Source: Heterobilharzia americana
Taxonomy: Eukaryota > Platyhelminthes > Trematoda > Strigeidida > Schistosomatidae
Direction of reading: 5' to 3'
DNA: 64,000 nt
Assembly (NCBI GenBank): GCA_944470555.2
Contig: OX104127.1
Coordinates: 92,466,708-92,530,707, forward strand
Under the pieces are notes generated by a model. That model was not told the origin of the DNA and searched no databases. It saw only the letters and a program-made list of their open reading frames with translations. Shown in pieces: positions 10,161-25,100 of the stretch (positions are counted from its first letter, which is position 1; every line of letters starts with the position of its first letter). The translations under genes and the position numbers were made by a program.

Positions 10161-13100
10161 CTAGATGATAATTGAAGATAAACAAAAAATCTTATAGAAG
10201 TTGTCATAAAACCATCCAGGACTAAAATAATGTTGTTATTCATTCATACATTAGAAGTTGTGAAAAGATTTAGCCTGTACTGAGTACAACTGACGGGATA
10301 CAATTCTATGACTTTAGACTTTAGAATCATGAGACTGGACAAATAGATAAGATTACTGAAAATCTCTCAGCTACGGTCAAGGTGTATCATTCAGTGATTT
10401 TGTTTAAACTCTCTTAACTGTTAAGTTTTTTACGGTGTTCTTCGAAACCCATCTAGCATCTGTGGATCACGGCATATTTACTACCATTGAGTCGTCTTCG
10501 AATCAACCAGGTAATAACAAAATAGGACAAGGCATTACTGCTCAATGCTCAAAGTTTGTAAACCTCATATCAACACATCCAGTAACAGCTGATCCATATT
10601 GTCACACTTCTCAGCAGCATAAATGGAATGAAAAACAATGATACTAAAATAGATGACTGATTGAAGGTCAATGAAAATAATCAAAGCATCAAAGATGTCA
10701 GAAAGTGTATACATGCGTCCCATTGAGAAGGTGTTCTCTGAGGTTAAATTTCTTATCGTGAATGTTTGTTCACTAGTGTTGGTGTCTTTCCCAGTACTAA
10801 TTTATAAGCAATCAACGTGAAATTCTGTATTCATATTTGTCTGTAGAATAACTGTAGGATAAATAAAAAAAGCGTGAGTAGACCAGTAAAAATCATATTT
10901 ACTTCAGGATAAGGCGGCTTGAATATGCTTTGTACATGATTTGTCACCATCTACACCTATTATCCAATGTCAACTAAAGCAGAAGTATGCTGAGGGAGGG
11001 CTAAGAGTTGCCTAACCAAGATGTGGCATCAGCTCATAAAGTCTCTGACAACTCATCTATACCGAGTATGGAGGTAAAAGTTGTCTGACTAAGGGTTTTT
11101 CAGTCTGTAGAAATCAGTGGTTAGACACTGGATTTTGAGCTATGTCAGTAAGTGTCTAACCACTGATTTCTACAGACTGAAAAACCCTTAGTCAGACAAC
11201 TTTTACCTCCATACTCGGTATAGATGAGTTGTCAGAGACTTTATGAGCTGATGCCACATCTTGGTTAGGCAACTCTTAGCCCTCCCTCAGCATACTTCTG
11301 CTTTAGTTGACATTGGATAATAGGTGTAGATGGTGACAAATCATGTACAAAGCATATTCAAGCCGCCTTATCCTGAAGTAAATATGATTTTTACTGGTCT
11401 ACTCACGCTTTTTTTATTTATCCTACAGTTATTCTACAGACAAATATGAATACAGAATTTCACGTTGATTGCTTATAAATTAGTACTGGGAAAGACACCA
11501 ACACTAGTGAACAAACATTCACGATAAGAAATTTAACCTCAGAGAACACCTTCTCAATGGGACGCATGTATACACTTTCTGACATCTTTGATGCTTTGAT
11601 TATTTTCATTGACCTTCAATCAGTCATCTATTTTAGTATCATTGTTTTTCATTCCATTTATGCTGCTGAGAAGTGTGACAATATGGATCGGCTGACCATA
11701 AATCAAGGACTTATGTTGATAGATTATCTGAAAAAACATGACTGAAGTAGATACTTGTTTTCTATAGATTATTATCACGTTTTACAGCTACCTTTGCAAA
11801 TTATTCCACTTAGATATTCGACAACATCATAGGAGTTCGATTGTCTGATGTACAGGTTGATGATTGAGGTAGTAATAATAATAACAGTAGAAACATCATG
11901 CAAAAGTTTACATTCCCACGGTATTCAATCATTAAGAAGATATGAGTAAACAGTGTAGGTGTGTATTGGGCTAAATAGGAACAAATTATTATCGCACAGC
12001 AATTGGATAGATGAATGCAAGTTGTTTCAGGCGCAGAAGACTATGAGTATTGCATCGAATTCTGCCTAAAATAAATTATTGAATGCGTCTAAAGGTTTAT
12101 ATCATCAAATGATTTACTTCCAAGGGGAATCCTGAACTCTGATTGTATTTAAGTTTCGTCGCCGCCACTCGTAGCTAAAATAAGAAGCTTATAAGCGTTA
12201 ATACTAATTAATTTACTAGTGAAAACATTTGGTAATCTATCACCGATCTATAACTGAACAATGGATTTAGAAGAATACTTTGAAGAATCAACAGTTAAGA
12301 AAGTTTAAAGGTAGAGGACGTGAGCAAGCTTGTGATGTGTGTATGTGTGTGTGTGTGTCTTGGTGTCACCTCGTGAATAACGCAGAAATCAGACGTAGAG
12401 TTTTAGGCATGAGAAGTAAGATAGTTGATGCAGTTATGAACCTTCATCGACTGAGATGGCCTAGTCACCGTCTACCTTGTCACACAATTTAAGCTGAAGT
12501 AGGTTCAAGCTAGGAAAAGGCTCAAGGTGACCAGACTAAAACTTGACGTCATCGCATGAAGTCCTTCGTTGTTGGTATTGCACAAGGTTTGGAAGGAAGG
12601 AAGGAAGGAAAGGTACCTGCAGAATAGAAGAGGGATTACCTTGTCAAACTCCCAAAGAAGAGAGTCCTAAGTCTTTGTAAGAACTGGTGCAGGATCATCT
12701 CCGTGTCCCTGTCCACCTCAAATAAGCTAACTATTAGGCTGCATCATCCTGGAGCGACAAAAAGTGCTCTGCATTCAAAACAACGACCATAACAGGCTGG
12801 TCGGCTTCAGGAAGAACAAATCATGTGCGGGTCAAGTTGCAACGCAACACAACGCTAGGCATCATCATACAACAGAGCATAGAATCGCAGTCAACTCTCT
12901 ACCTCAACTTCATCGACTTTGATAAAGCCTTCGATAGCGTCAACCGAGAAGTAATTTAGCTGGCAGCTGCTTCAACGCTTCGGTTTCAGTGCCACAAACC
13001 GTGATCAACCTCAGTCAGTAACTATATGCTATATGATGAGGCTACATTTCAAGTGATTGACAACACAATGAAAAGCTCAGTGATGCCTCTAGAGTGGAAG

Positions 13101-16100
13101 TGAAGACAGGAGTAAGACAAGGTTGTTACCTACTATCACCAATCATCCTACTGAGTGTGGTCGACTCCACTCGACTGAAATGGACTGGACTGGACTGAAC
13201 TGAACTAGATCATGCAACAGACAACTGTGAGCATCTTGGAGAAGATGGACATACACTGGTTGGACCGATTAGAAGACCCTAGAATGTTTTGATTTCGCCT
13301 CCAATGATGATGATGATTTGTGTCTAATGTCTTGTGACACACACTTGAATGATGTACAGGCAAAACGAACAAGTTGACAGAATAGGCGAGGCGAGGTAGC
13401 GAAGGAAAACGAGACTTTCTCCAGATGAAGGTGAAGGTGAAGGTAGAGAAGACGGAGGTGGAGGTGATGAAGATATCCAACTAGCAGCATCAACCAGAAA
13501 CACCAATCACCATCAACAGGAGAAATCTGAAGGAAGTTATCTCTTCACTCACCTACCTACCTGCCTACCTACCTACCTACCTACCTACCTGCCAACGTAG
13601 ACAAGATAAGGCAGCATCGTTTCAACTACAGCGAGCAGCAGCGGCGCCACGGATGATGATATCAAAGCAGCCACGATCGGAAAGACAGCAAGACAGGCCT
13701 TCCTGCATTAATGTGAAATCAGTGTGGAGATCTATTACACTGCACTCCACTGCACTGCACTTCACTCAGCATAAAGCTTGAACAACATCCGGATTTGCAA
13801 CACTGATGTCAGTCAAGTGAATCAGTGCTTCCATGTGATGGTTGAGAGACTTGGTGGCGCGTTGTGAAGAGCATTTCCAACAAACTGCACACATACATGA
13901 ATAGATGCCGCCTACGCCTACTCGATAGTGACACTGACACGGACACTGAAGATCAGATGAGATGTCCAGGATAATAAGAGTTAGCAACAAGGTACTTTGG
14001 CCCAAGAAATATGGAGAAGAAAGTGGGGAAGTTTTGAATTAGACATACACACTGGAGGCCAGGCCGTCGAGTGGAGGTCAAATGGGTAGGGAGGAGTTGG
14101 GCGTCCGTTGGTGATGACATAGATGAGATTGTGTGAGAAAGAAATGGAAGCTTGTGGGGAGTGGTGGAGCGAGGTTAAGAAGACTACAGAGAAGAGAGGG
14201 AAATGTCGACGGGTTACTGAGTCGGTATGTTCTGGTAGGAACTCAAGTGAACTCACTTATCGCTTCTACTGATGATAAAGCACCAACTCTCTGTTAGACT
14301 ATGCCATTTTCTATACATCTGAAATACATACCCACTACTCATAATAGACATTCAGTGGAATGATTACAGTTGTTTACTCTTTTCTTTTGGATTAAAATAA
14401 TTTTTTTTCTTTTCCAATACAATTTGGCCTCACTTTAATTTACTCAGCTTTTTTTCATCATATACATGCATATGTTTTTTGAAAGTTATGTACACACAGT
14501 GATCATCATTATAAAGAGAAATATAATATGATTGTCGACTGTTATTTATAACACTGAAATATCACATCTGAATTAATTTTAACACTGTGAAGAATTTTGT
14601 TTTTTCCAAATTGAATATTGAACAAAGATTAGTAAGTTGTTTATATACACAGTTGTTTATAACAATCATCTATCTATCTTATGTATAATAGTATAAGAAA
14701 TTATTTTTATAATTATGATTTAAAAATGACCATGGTCAATACACCAAACAATCAATTGATTAATGGATCAATAAATGAGCTAATTAAATGATTAATTATG
14801 AATAAATGAAGGGTGTGAGGTTATAAAAAAGGTTATTTAAACACTGATTACAAAAGTACACGACTTTGACTTTTTTTTATAGACAGATGTAAAAAGACTG
14901 ACTATCTGAGTAGATTTAGGCTGGTAAAAATTAGTCGTAGAAATAATTTTTCCTGTCATATTTAGCAGATATGAGTTACACACACACAATAGCGAGACAG
15001 TAAGAAGACACTAATGCCACTGAGGATGATATTACTTCTAAAGAATAAAAGTATCCATATGTCTCATCAATTCAGTAAGGAGACATCGATAGGAGGGAAT
15101 ATTGATATTGACAATGAAAATAAAGAATTATCATTTGACTATTTGAGATAACCGTGGTTTGGCAGACTAGTATTTATACTCGGTGATGATTGAAGGTGAA
15201 ATGAAAATTTGGACGGCGGCCGGATTTGAACCAGCGACCACCGGGTTGGTGGCCTGGTGATACAGCTGAGTGGTAGAACTGTTGACTATAGGCCGAGAGG
15301 CCTGGAGTCAAAACCCGAGTGCCCCGTCACTCTTCAACCCACACAAACACACATGACCAGCTGACACATTACATACCTTAAAAATAATGGACCTCGTAGC
15401 CCAGTTGTTAGAACACAGGGCTCGTAACCCGGTGGTCATTGGTTCGAATCTGGCCGCCGTCCAAATTTCTGTTTCATCTTCAATCACCACGCAGTAGAAA
15501 ATAAAGAAACCTGAGCAGAATATTTTCAGTCCCTTTACTTAGGACACATATTGCCCCACACTTCAAGAGGGAAGATGTTTTCATCAAATTGATGGTGTTG
15601 CTATGGGAAGCCCTATGGGCCCCCATTTCCTAAATATTTATATGTCGTATGTTGTAAAGTTTTCTGAGGATTTCATTGAAAAAGATCCATTTTATAAAAG
15701 ATACGGGGATGATACCTGAATCATAACTGATGATCTATGTTGTACTAGTTTAGTTCTAAATCAAATGAATAAAGTACAAAATATAGAGGGATCAATAAAA
15801 CGATCAGTTTACAGAAAACCAACTTGAACAAGTTAGGATTTAAATTGATGCTAGGAATAACTTAACAATCAGACAGACACAACGCTGTCATCAACAAAAC
15901 ATGAAGCTAAGATTTGGAGAAATGAAACTTCAAAGCCTATACACCCATCGAATCCCTTGGAACATAGGAAAGATGAAATCACATCACATTATGCGTAACA
16001 ATTTCAATATGACTGACTGGCAAAATGAACATAGAATCTCTCACACAAGTGCATCGGCTCAAGTTGCTACACTTCACAGAAGTACACAATGAATATGTGG

Positions 16101-19100
16101 ATAAAAAAGGAGTGATATCAGAGTAGATAAAGTAGTGAGAGAATATACATCTTCCTGCACAAGTCAAGCCGAGAGCCAGAGATTTCATCAACTGGTGAGA
16201 CATCTTGATCTGGCCACCCTGAACTATTTTCCAACCTAATCCAACTTCCTCTACCGTGACACGTCGAGGTAAGCGGTGTATCAGCATGCGCAGTATATGT
16301 CCAAGTCATCTCAGTCGACTAAGGTCCACAATCTTCTCGATCAGCTTCGCTATCTAGCCTAGTACCTTTCGCCTGACGTCAACATTGCTCATACAGGAAT
16401 TCCAAGACACGCTAGCAATGTTGCGAAGACATCTATGATCAAAGGCCTGCAACTGCTTCGTTCTGTCTACTTTTAATAGTTGCGTCTCACAGGCGTATAA
16501 CAAAACAGAACAGACTGCAGCGTAGCATACTCGTCCTTTGATAGATAGCCAGATATCTCGCCGCCACCACAGGCGACGTAATTGTGGTCGAGTATACATA
16601 GGGTGGAATCAGAGATCATTGGAAATAAAAGCCACGAAACACATTCCAAAGTGACTTCACAAACAAATAGACTTGCCTGATTCAACTGATGCTGGAAACA
16701 AACATCCTTACTCCTCAATAGTTAAATATATATTATTAAAACAGTGCCTAAAATGGATTCACAAACGTCATTACGCAACTCAGACAAACTACGCTTTCTT
16801 ATTATTTTACTAAAGTATCTAAACGGAGACACAGAGTTGAGCATATGAGATAAGGATGTATCTTCAATACAGAATTAGGTTTTGGCGTGCGTCGTATCGC
16901 CTAAGCTTTCCCGTGACCAAGTTCAACTGTTCCCTAAATTCCAAACCATACAGTTTACAGCGGTTCATGCTGCCCAGAAGAACATTCAAGGAATTTTCCG
17001 TTGCTACACCGTTAGTAGATGGATCCCTATGCTACTAGTGGATAACGCTCTGGCGTTTCAAGCAATGGCCGCTGGGTTGGAGCCTCAGTAAAACATCACT
17101 AACTCGGGCGCAGGTACAGCCAGCTGATGGGTCTCAAATAGGATGAAATGCAAGTCTGAGATTCCACTGCGAGTTGCCAAGATGGATAAAACATCCTGAG
17201 TATCCAGAAATATCAAGTTATCGGCATAGGAGCTCATCTACCAACAAGGTAGGACAATTCAACATAGTATAGCAATAGGATATTATAAGTGTCAAACGAT
17301 TCTTCACCTCAGTTTCTATAACACATTTTTTTGTGGATGAAGAGGGTTCTTTCTCATCTTAGCTTATCCTCCTTCAAACTCTAGAAGTTTTTGAAGTCAA
17401 ATAGGTATCTGTTTCCCAACCCTTAACTGCATAACTAGATTAATCCTCTCAATGTGTTTTTGTATATGAACATACATATATGATAACTGTTGAAGACAGT
17501 GTGATGTGTATGACGTAATCATTTATACAGTGCTGAAATTTGTGATAAGCTTAGTTGAATGAAAGACTTTGGCATCCATCTCAAAAGAGTGCTATTCGAC
17601 TCCCCACTGTCTGATAGACTGATATAGACGCTTTTCATTTCAACCTCCTGGATTCTAAACACTTCCCACACTCATTTCATACCAATGGTAAGAAACTTTA
17701 TGAAATAGTTACATGCATAGTCTAGTCGTCTCTGGCTTGCTTTCAAACAGTAGAGCGTATCTCAAAGTCGACAGTGGATTTGATTGCATACCACATATTA
17801 CAACGTATGCGTTGACAACGATTCATGACTTCACCAACCGATTTATCTCACCAGTTGTCGACCCCGAAAATTTGCATTGTTCACATTGTGTTTCTAAAGT
17901 TCAGTGATGACGAAAAAAATCAGAATAGGGTCAAATATCTGATAAGGACATCAAAGCCATAATCGGGAAAAAAAGATAGGCCTTCCTGCATTAATCTGAA
18001 ATCAGTGTGGAGATCTACCGCAGTCAAGTGAGTCAGTGCTTCCATGTAATGGTTGAGAGACTTGGCCGCGAGTTACAAAGAGCATTTTCAACAAACTGCA
18101 CACATACATCAACAGCTATCGCCTACGCTTACTCGATACTGATACTGAAGATCAGATGACCAGAATAATAAGAATAAGTAACTCACTCTGACCTGCCAAC
18201 GAACCAGCCAACAAGCTGTCGCCCAACAGGTATGCAGAAGAAGAAAGCGGAGATGGATTGGAGTGGACTGGACATACACTGAGAAGACCATTTGGTGACA
18301 TCACGCATCAGGCCCGGCCCTCGAGTGGAACCTGCATGGCAAACGACGAGTTGACACCCAAGACAAGGGTGACATGGATGAGATAGTGTGAGGAAGAAAT
18401 GAAAGCTTGTGGACAGTCGTGGAGTTAGGTTGAAAAGACGGCAGAGAAAACAGTGAAATGTCGACGTGCTATTTAAGCCATGTTTCACTAGGGAACCCAA
18501 GGGACAAATAATAATGATGATAATAAAAATCTAAAATCTTTGTATACTTTACATCTATAGCGACTATGTTTCACGGCTACGTAGTAGATCAGAGTACACT
18601 ATCGAGCGGTCAACTTGTCTCTTAGTAGGGATTCAAGTATTCCACCAGTGTTACATGGAGTGTAAGTTGGTAAAACCCAATATATCTAGTCAACAGAGGA
18701 CTAAAAATTGTAGTGTTCGATTTTCGACAAGAAGTATTCTAATGATGAGGCGTGAATCGATGTTAAACGGACAAAAAGATAAGGAAAGATAAGTGAACGG
18801 CTGACTTACCGGTTACAGTTAAACAAACTGGTGTTTTGTTGCTATTCGGTGTGGCTTTTATCTCTGACTCAGCTCGAGGTCGAATGCCAAGTTGACGATC
18901 ATCTTGAAATGTGATTGTTTGATAGTCAGGCGCTTTAACTGGAGCATCTAATATCAACACACCATCCTGTTAGTCATGAGATTTTTAAAGATAACAAAAA
19001 CATCAATTAGGAAAGGAATTTTAGAACTTAGTACCCTTAAAAATAGAGTGCACACTAAAAACAAACTACTATCTCTTCTCAAACATTTTCATGACTGGGA

Positions 19101-22100
19101 CAGTGAATATTTCACTTCAAACACTCTGAGGTTTATGTAAATATGAATTACCACTATTTGGTTATTTATTCAACCCTAAAATATCGTTGCTTATTTTCCA
19201 AGACCTCTTCTGCTGGACAAGCTACACGAGACAAGTACTGAGTCCTGGATAATCAGCTGACTGTATTCCTGTTTCTCTCACAGAGGGAAGTGCTCCTTAA
19301 GGAGCCATCCCTCCGTCAAGTCTTTTCTCTTTCTTTCTGCATGACCAACCATCTTCAGCTAATATCAATTACATTAAATGTGCTAATGATTTAACTGTTT
19401 CCATACCTGTCTTCCCTTCAGCAGACTGCTTCCAACTGAATGATGCCCTATTTACTGTTAGACGATGATCCTCTGTGAATGGTTTTGTGCTTAATTCCTC
19501 ACAAGTCAGATCATGAACTTCAGTTTTGGACGCCAACATAACTTATATAAACTGCTTAGTTATCATGATTCCTGTTCTGTTGACAGTTGTCCATTAGGGA
19601 ATGTTACAAGTGTGACTTATCTCAACGTGTCTTTTTCTTCACACATTTCCTCGTCTTCTCATATTTCACTAATTTCCAAAAGAAATTTCCTGCTTCACTT
19701 TCTATATTAGGAAGCTGAGAGTATCTGGTTCAACTCAGTCTCTCATCTTGTGTTTTATAAACTCCTGCATCTTGTCTGTTCTCCTCTATTACTCCCCTTT
19801 ATTCTTTCCTGGGTTGGTGAAAAAGGACTATGGTATATTGTGTAGAGCTTTGAAGATTGTCAGTAGAACTAGTGATGTACCCATAAGCCTTCTAGTTGAA
19901 GCAGTTGCAGACAAACATTCTAACTCATATAGACATCTGGTAGGAGTTATTTTATCCTCTTCACTCGAAGCTATCTGCGTGTTGGTCATCTGGAAAGACA
20001 AGGAGCAAGTATATAAGACTGTATGCACGTACTTCAAAGTATAAAACCTCTACAATACCTTATTTAGCTCGCCGCAAGTGCGATGAAGAAAGTATTAGGA
20101 ATGAACTAACCAATCGTCTTCCATCTAGAGGTTTCTGGAGGCTTACTAATTGATCGTAGGTTGGAATTCATCATGGAATGGGGTCATTTGAAGGAACATA
20201 GGAAATCTGACAGCACTGGACATCAACTTCGTCCTAGTATGGGACTCCTCAGCAGTGTGCACCCATTATTCCGACCCACCACAGGTCGAACCCATGACCT
20301 TCAGGTTCCGTGACCAATATTCCTCCAACTAACATCAGACCATGGTGAATCCAAACCTAAAATCAATCAATAAACCTCCGCAAACCTCCAGATAGAATTA
20401 ATCTAGCGCTCATCGGTGAATAGTTTCGAGAGGTGATTGCATAAGTTCCAGTGAGAAGTCCTAACCTGTGGAGTTAACCAAATTGAACATGAAAACAGTT
20501 ACTCAACGATGACACTGGATGTGGGCCGTACTATATCGTGAAGTGACACAAGTAGGAAATATGATCCGTTGGATTCTGATCCAGTGGTTCAATGATAACG
20601 TGTTGACTACAGAACCTGAATGTTCTGGGTTCGATATGTGGTGGCGCGGGGTCATGAGTGCATACTACTGAAAAAGCCCCGTACTAAAACGAAGTGGCTT
20701 CTCGGTGCTCCCTCTGGGTGTCGAATGTTCCTCCAACTAATATCAGTCCATGATGAATTACAACCTGTAATGCACTTCTGTTTTCTAAAGGAAAATAATT
20801 ATTGAACATATAGCTTGTTATTGTTTATGTATTATGAATGTAAAACCACTATTATTGTCAATTCAAAATGTTAAAGGTGAATGCATTTCCAAAGTGGAGT
20901 GAGATTATAAAACTTTCAGTAAATGAATTTCTCTTTCTTTTTAATTTGTTAATATTAGGTTGACGGATGAATCATGTAATGGTAAACAAGAAGACAAGTG
21001 TGGTGTTTTGTTTACTGAAGGCCTCCCTTCACAGAAGTGAACAGTTTAGGTTTGATCAACCTTTTTTGGCGACAATCTCTGTTATGTTAGGCAAGTGTTG
21101 GCAAGCTACATATGGTATTGTTTTTGGAATACAATGAAGTCTCGTGTCGACCAGATGCTCTAAAATAGTACTTTTCACCACTTTCACTTCACTCTTTCCA
21201 AACTAAGCTGGTAAACACTCTCGTATTCGAAGATACACCTGCCTAATCGTATGCCCTATGTTACTTATTCCACAGGAACAGTTAAACTGATGCATGAAAG
21301 ATGAATAGCTAAGATTAGGTAGGCTATCCTTTGATCTTGAACTAAGGATTGGTTGACTACTGAAAGATATGCAAACATAACACAATAAAAAGTCAGTGAA
21401 AACAATATTCTTTGTACAACATCGATCAGTACTTTTTTTAAAATACACGAAAAATATAAAGTAAAGTAGCTTGTATTCAGGGTGTATTCACTTATTTATC
21501 ATTAAAGAATTTAATATGCCTAAGATTATCCCAATAACCTCTCCTGGTTAACTAGTTCACTAGTTACTAGCCGGCTCTAAGCCCCGATAAAGAGGGAAGG
21601 TTGGGCATAGGGATAGCAACCTTACCCTGCAAAACTAATCCAGTCGATAAATAAACTTCAGTGTACATAGAAATTATAAAAAATGAAAACAAACTTATTC
21701 CTCTCTGGAATCAAAGGTCTGTAGGCGCAAACTGGCGGGTTGGCAGAACAAGTAGCAAATACTGGACTTCAAGTGAATGTAGAGAAGACAGAGGTAGAGG
21801 TGATGAAGATATCCAACCAACAACAGCATCAACAACAACAAGCTCCAATCACCATCAACGAAAGAAACCTAAAGGAAGTAGTCTCTTTCACCTACCCAGA
21901 AAATATCGTTTCAACAACAGGCGGCGGTGGCACAGACGAAGATGTCAAAGCAGCCAGAATCGGAAAGACAGCAAGACAGGCCTTTATTAATTTGAAATCA
22001 GTGTGGAGATCTACTACACTCAGCACAAAGCGTCAACAAGATGAGGATTCTCAACATCAATGTAAAGTTAGTGCTTCTGTATGGCTCAGAAACTTGGCGT

Positions 22101-25100
22101 GTCACGAAAAGCACTTCTAACAAACTGCAGAAATTCATCAACAGCTGCAGCTTACGCCCACTCGATACTGAAGATCAGATAGTCACAAAAAAAGGAGTAA
22201 CAAGAAACTCTGGAAACGAACCAACCAAGAACCTATTGCTCAACAAATATGCAGAAGAAAGTGGAGATGGATCGGACTGCACATACACTGAGAAGGCCGA
22301 CTGGGGACATCACGCACCAGGCCGTCGAGTGGAATCCAAATGGGAAACGACGAGTTGGGCTTCCGAGCTGAAGGTGACATGGAGGCGATCATGTGAAGAA
22401 GAAATGAAAGCTTGTGGGCAGTCGTGGAGCGAGGTTGAAAAATTGCGGAGAAGAGAGTGGAATGGAGGCGTGCTACTGAAGCCCTACGTTCCACTAGGAA
22501 CAGAAGGGAAAATAAATAATAATAAGATTATCCCAATAATATATCAATAATGACGAGAACACTGAATTCTCCGATAAATCAGTAGTGCTCTACAGACACT
22601 AGTGAATAGAGAGAAAGAGAGAGCATCAGAGTAATTGTTTTGAGCGATAGTAAAAATGGCTGAAAAGAAAGTCTGTTCAAATAAGTGAGAGTAGAAACGC
22701 GTACAAACAAGAAAGTCTAAAAAAGTTGGATAATGAAACATTTGATGGACTACAGGTATGATACTGATACCTATAAGTCTCTCATGATCATCAGTAGACA
22801 TTAGAATAAGATGCGTGTAATTACAGAAGCTTGTGTGATTTTAGTTGTCAAATGCTCCTTGTCTTCAGTTACTACTCCTACCCCATACTTCTGGCTTTTA
22901 CTTTCGGGATTTGTTTTGTTTAGTTAATCTACCCTCAACTGATTCAGTTTTCGCTCCCAATATCATGATTACTATTAGCAGAAATTCCTGTTTAAACTAG
23001 GTTTCTTGCTTTTAGCTGTCCTCAGCAGGGCGTATCTGCAACCTCGAGGGAAATGACTCCCCCAAACCCATGTCAACCAATCTTGTAGTCAAGGGTGTCA
23101 CTGGTGAGCCATCCAATCTATGATTCACCTCCTGCAGGAGTGGATTTTGTACAGTTATTAGTCACTAGAGGGTAACCAACTCTATGTTCTCTAATCCTGA
23201 GGGCTGACCAATTTCTATCGACCACTTTCAATATGGCTGCCAAATTAGGAGGGTTATCACCACGGTGTACCAGCCATTGAACGACAGTAAGTTATAGGGG
23301 TTTTAAATTCAGTAAGTCTAATAGTTATGATAGCCAAGCAACACAACAAACGGCGGCTGTTTGTTCTTTAGTAGAGTCTTACTGGCTGGTATCAATTATG
23401 AAAGCCGACAGAAAAGGATTGGTAACACTATGAAAACTTCATTTATAAAATCAAACTGAGAAACAGGCTTGAGGAGACCCTATAGCATAAAACTGCGGCC
23501 AATTCGAATAACTTCTCATAAATGTTTATAAGTGACTCCATTATACACTCCCAGTCAAATCCTCCTTCGATCTATAACGTACTGCGTTACAGACCATAGA
23601 GCTGCAATCTTACATCGTATTGTGGAGATTTACTGACCGCTTTATGAATTCCACGTCATCTTTGATTGACTATTTTTATCTGAAGACTCGATCATAGGTA
23701 TCTCATCTTGATTGCTAGTTGAAGGCAGAAACGTATGGAAACCTCAGTCTTTTGAGTGGGGTACTCAAGGTGATCATCATTCGATCATATAAGTAAGACG
23801 AGTAACAAACTCATTCTCTCCATCCAACGTAAACATCACAACAGTAGTTCTATTCACACAAGTTATGGTTAAAACCCTAACATGGAGTTGTTCAGCATGC
23901 TACTTAGCGTAGATGTTACTGCCTGGTTGACTGAAAACGTCTAAAAGAATATTATCTGAACAATGAAATACTGAAATATACTGGTAGTTAAATTTTTAGA
24001 TTCCTGAGTTCATCTTCGACATCTTTGATCGATGTATACTGAGATCATTATAGGAGGGTCTGAGATGACATTTCACCTCATTGATTCACATTCAAATGAT
24101 ATCAACTTCATTTGGGATTTCCTGTTATACTAACTAATGACTAAATGAGTGTTGTATTCAGTCAGTAGAATGTTTCGTACTTGTAAGCATTCATCAACTG
24201 GCATTTCATCGATGCCTCGAAGTCATTTAACTCAGTTATGGGGTGAGATGCTCAACCGCTAAGTTAATAAGATCACGAAAGACGGCTGAAAAGCTGAATC
24301 AAGTACACGAATTGATCACTAGAAGGTCGTTTATGTAGCTGTCTAGTACTGATTGAAGTCAAGCGATCAATTTTTTCAATATGCCCAGAAAGTGAAATGA
24401 TGTAACACTCCTATCTACTGTAATTTGGCAAAAAGAAGATGTTACTAACATTATTATTAATCACTAGTATAAAACCATTTAACTGATAATGTATTCAGTA
24501 AGAAAACGAAGATGCGACGAGCGAAGGAAATTCCCATTTCGATGATTCCATCTACAGAAGCTGTAAAAATTGTATGCAAAATAACTGGAAATAAATAACA
24601 CTCAACGGACAGGTTGATACGGACACGATACGGATAAGTTTCCATAGATAGAAGAAAGTGACTACTTTAGCTGAGAATTAGCAGACTGATACTTGTGACA
24701 TAAAGTGATAAGTGAAGCTGAAACATAAACTTTTATAAGGGAAGGGATTCGAACAGCCATCTCTAAACTGCAGACTCGATGTTCAACTATGTGCGTTGTC
24801 AGACTCAACCACTAGTTTAAATCATATAGTAACTAAGGTTTTCACTTCATTCTTGGTCACCAATGATGACTACAATTTCACAGCTCCGTCTTGTAAGTCA
24901 GTTGCTAGACGACAGAGCCGGAAACTCGAAGGTCGTTGTTTTGAATCCAATCACGGCTCTTCACCTTCACTCCATACCTAGTATCAAACATCAATACGTC
25001 TTTCGGTTATATTATTATTATCATTTATTATTTGTCCCTTGGGTTACTAGTGGAACATATGGTTTCAGTAGCACATCACCATTTCGCACCATTCTCTGCA

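Noticed and set aside
10435..10641. Short plus frame near the palindrome
   Set aside because: No family match, lies in intron 4 next to repeats; looks random.
13205..13506. Three overlapping Ser/Pro/His-rich minus frames
   Set aside because: Shadows of simple-repeat expansions in a dead RTE copy.
15390..15464. Possible tRNA-Thr gene (anticodon position CGT)
   Set aside because: Acceptor stem has mismatches and the sequence is part of a repeated SINE also found at 53346 and 24840.
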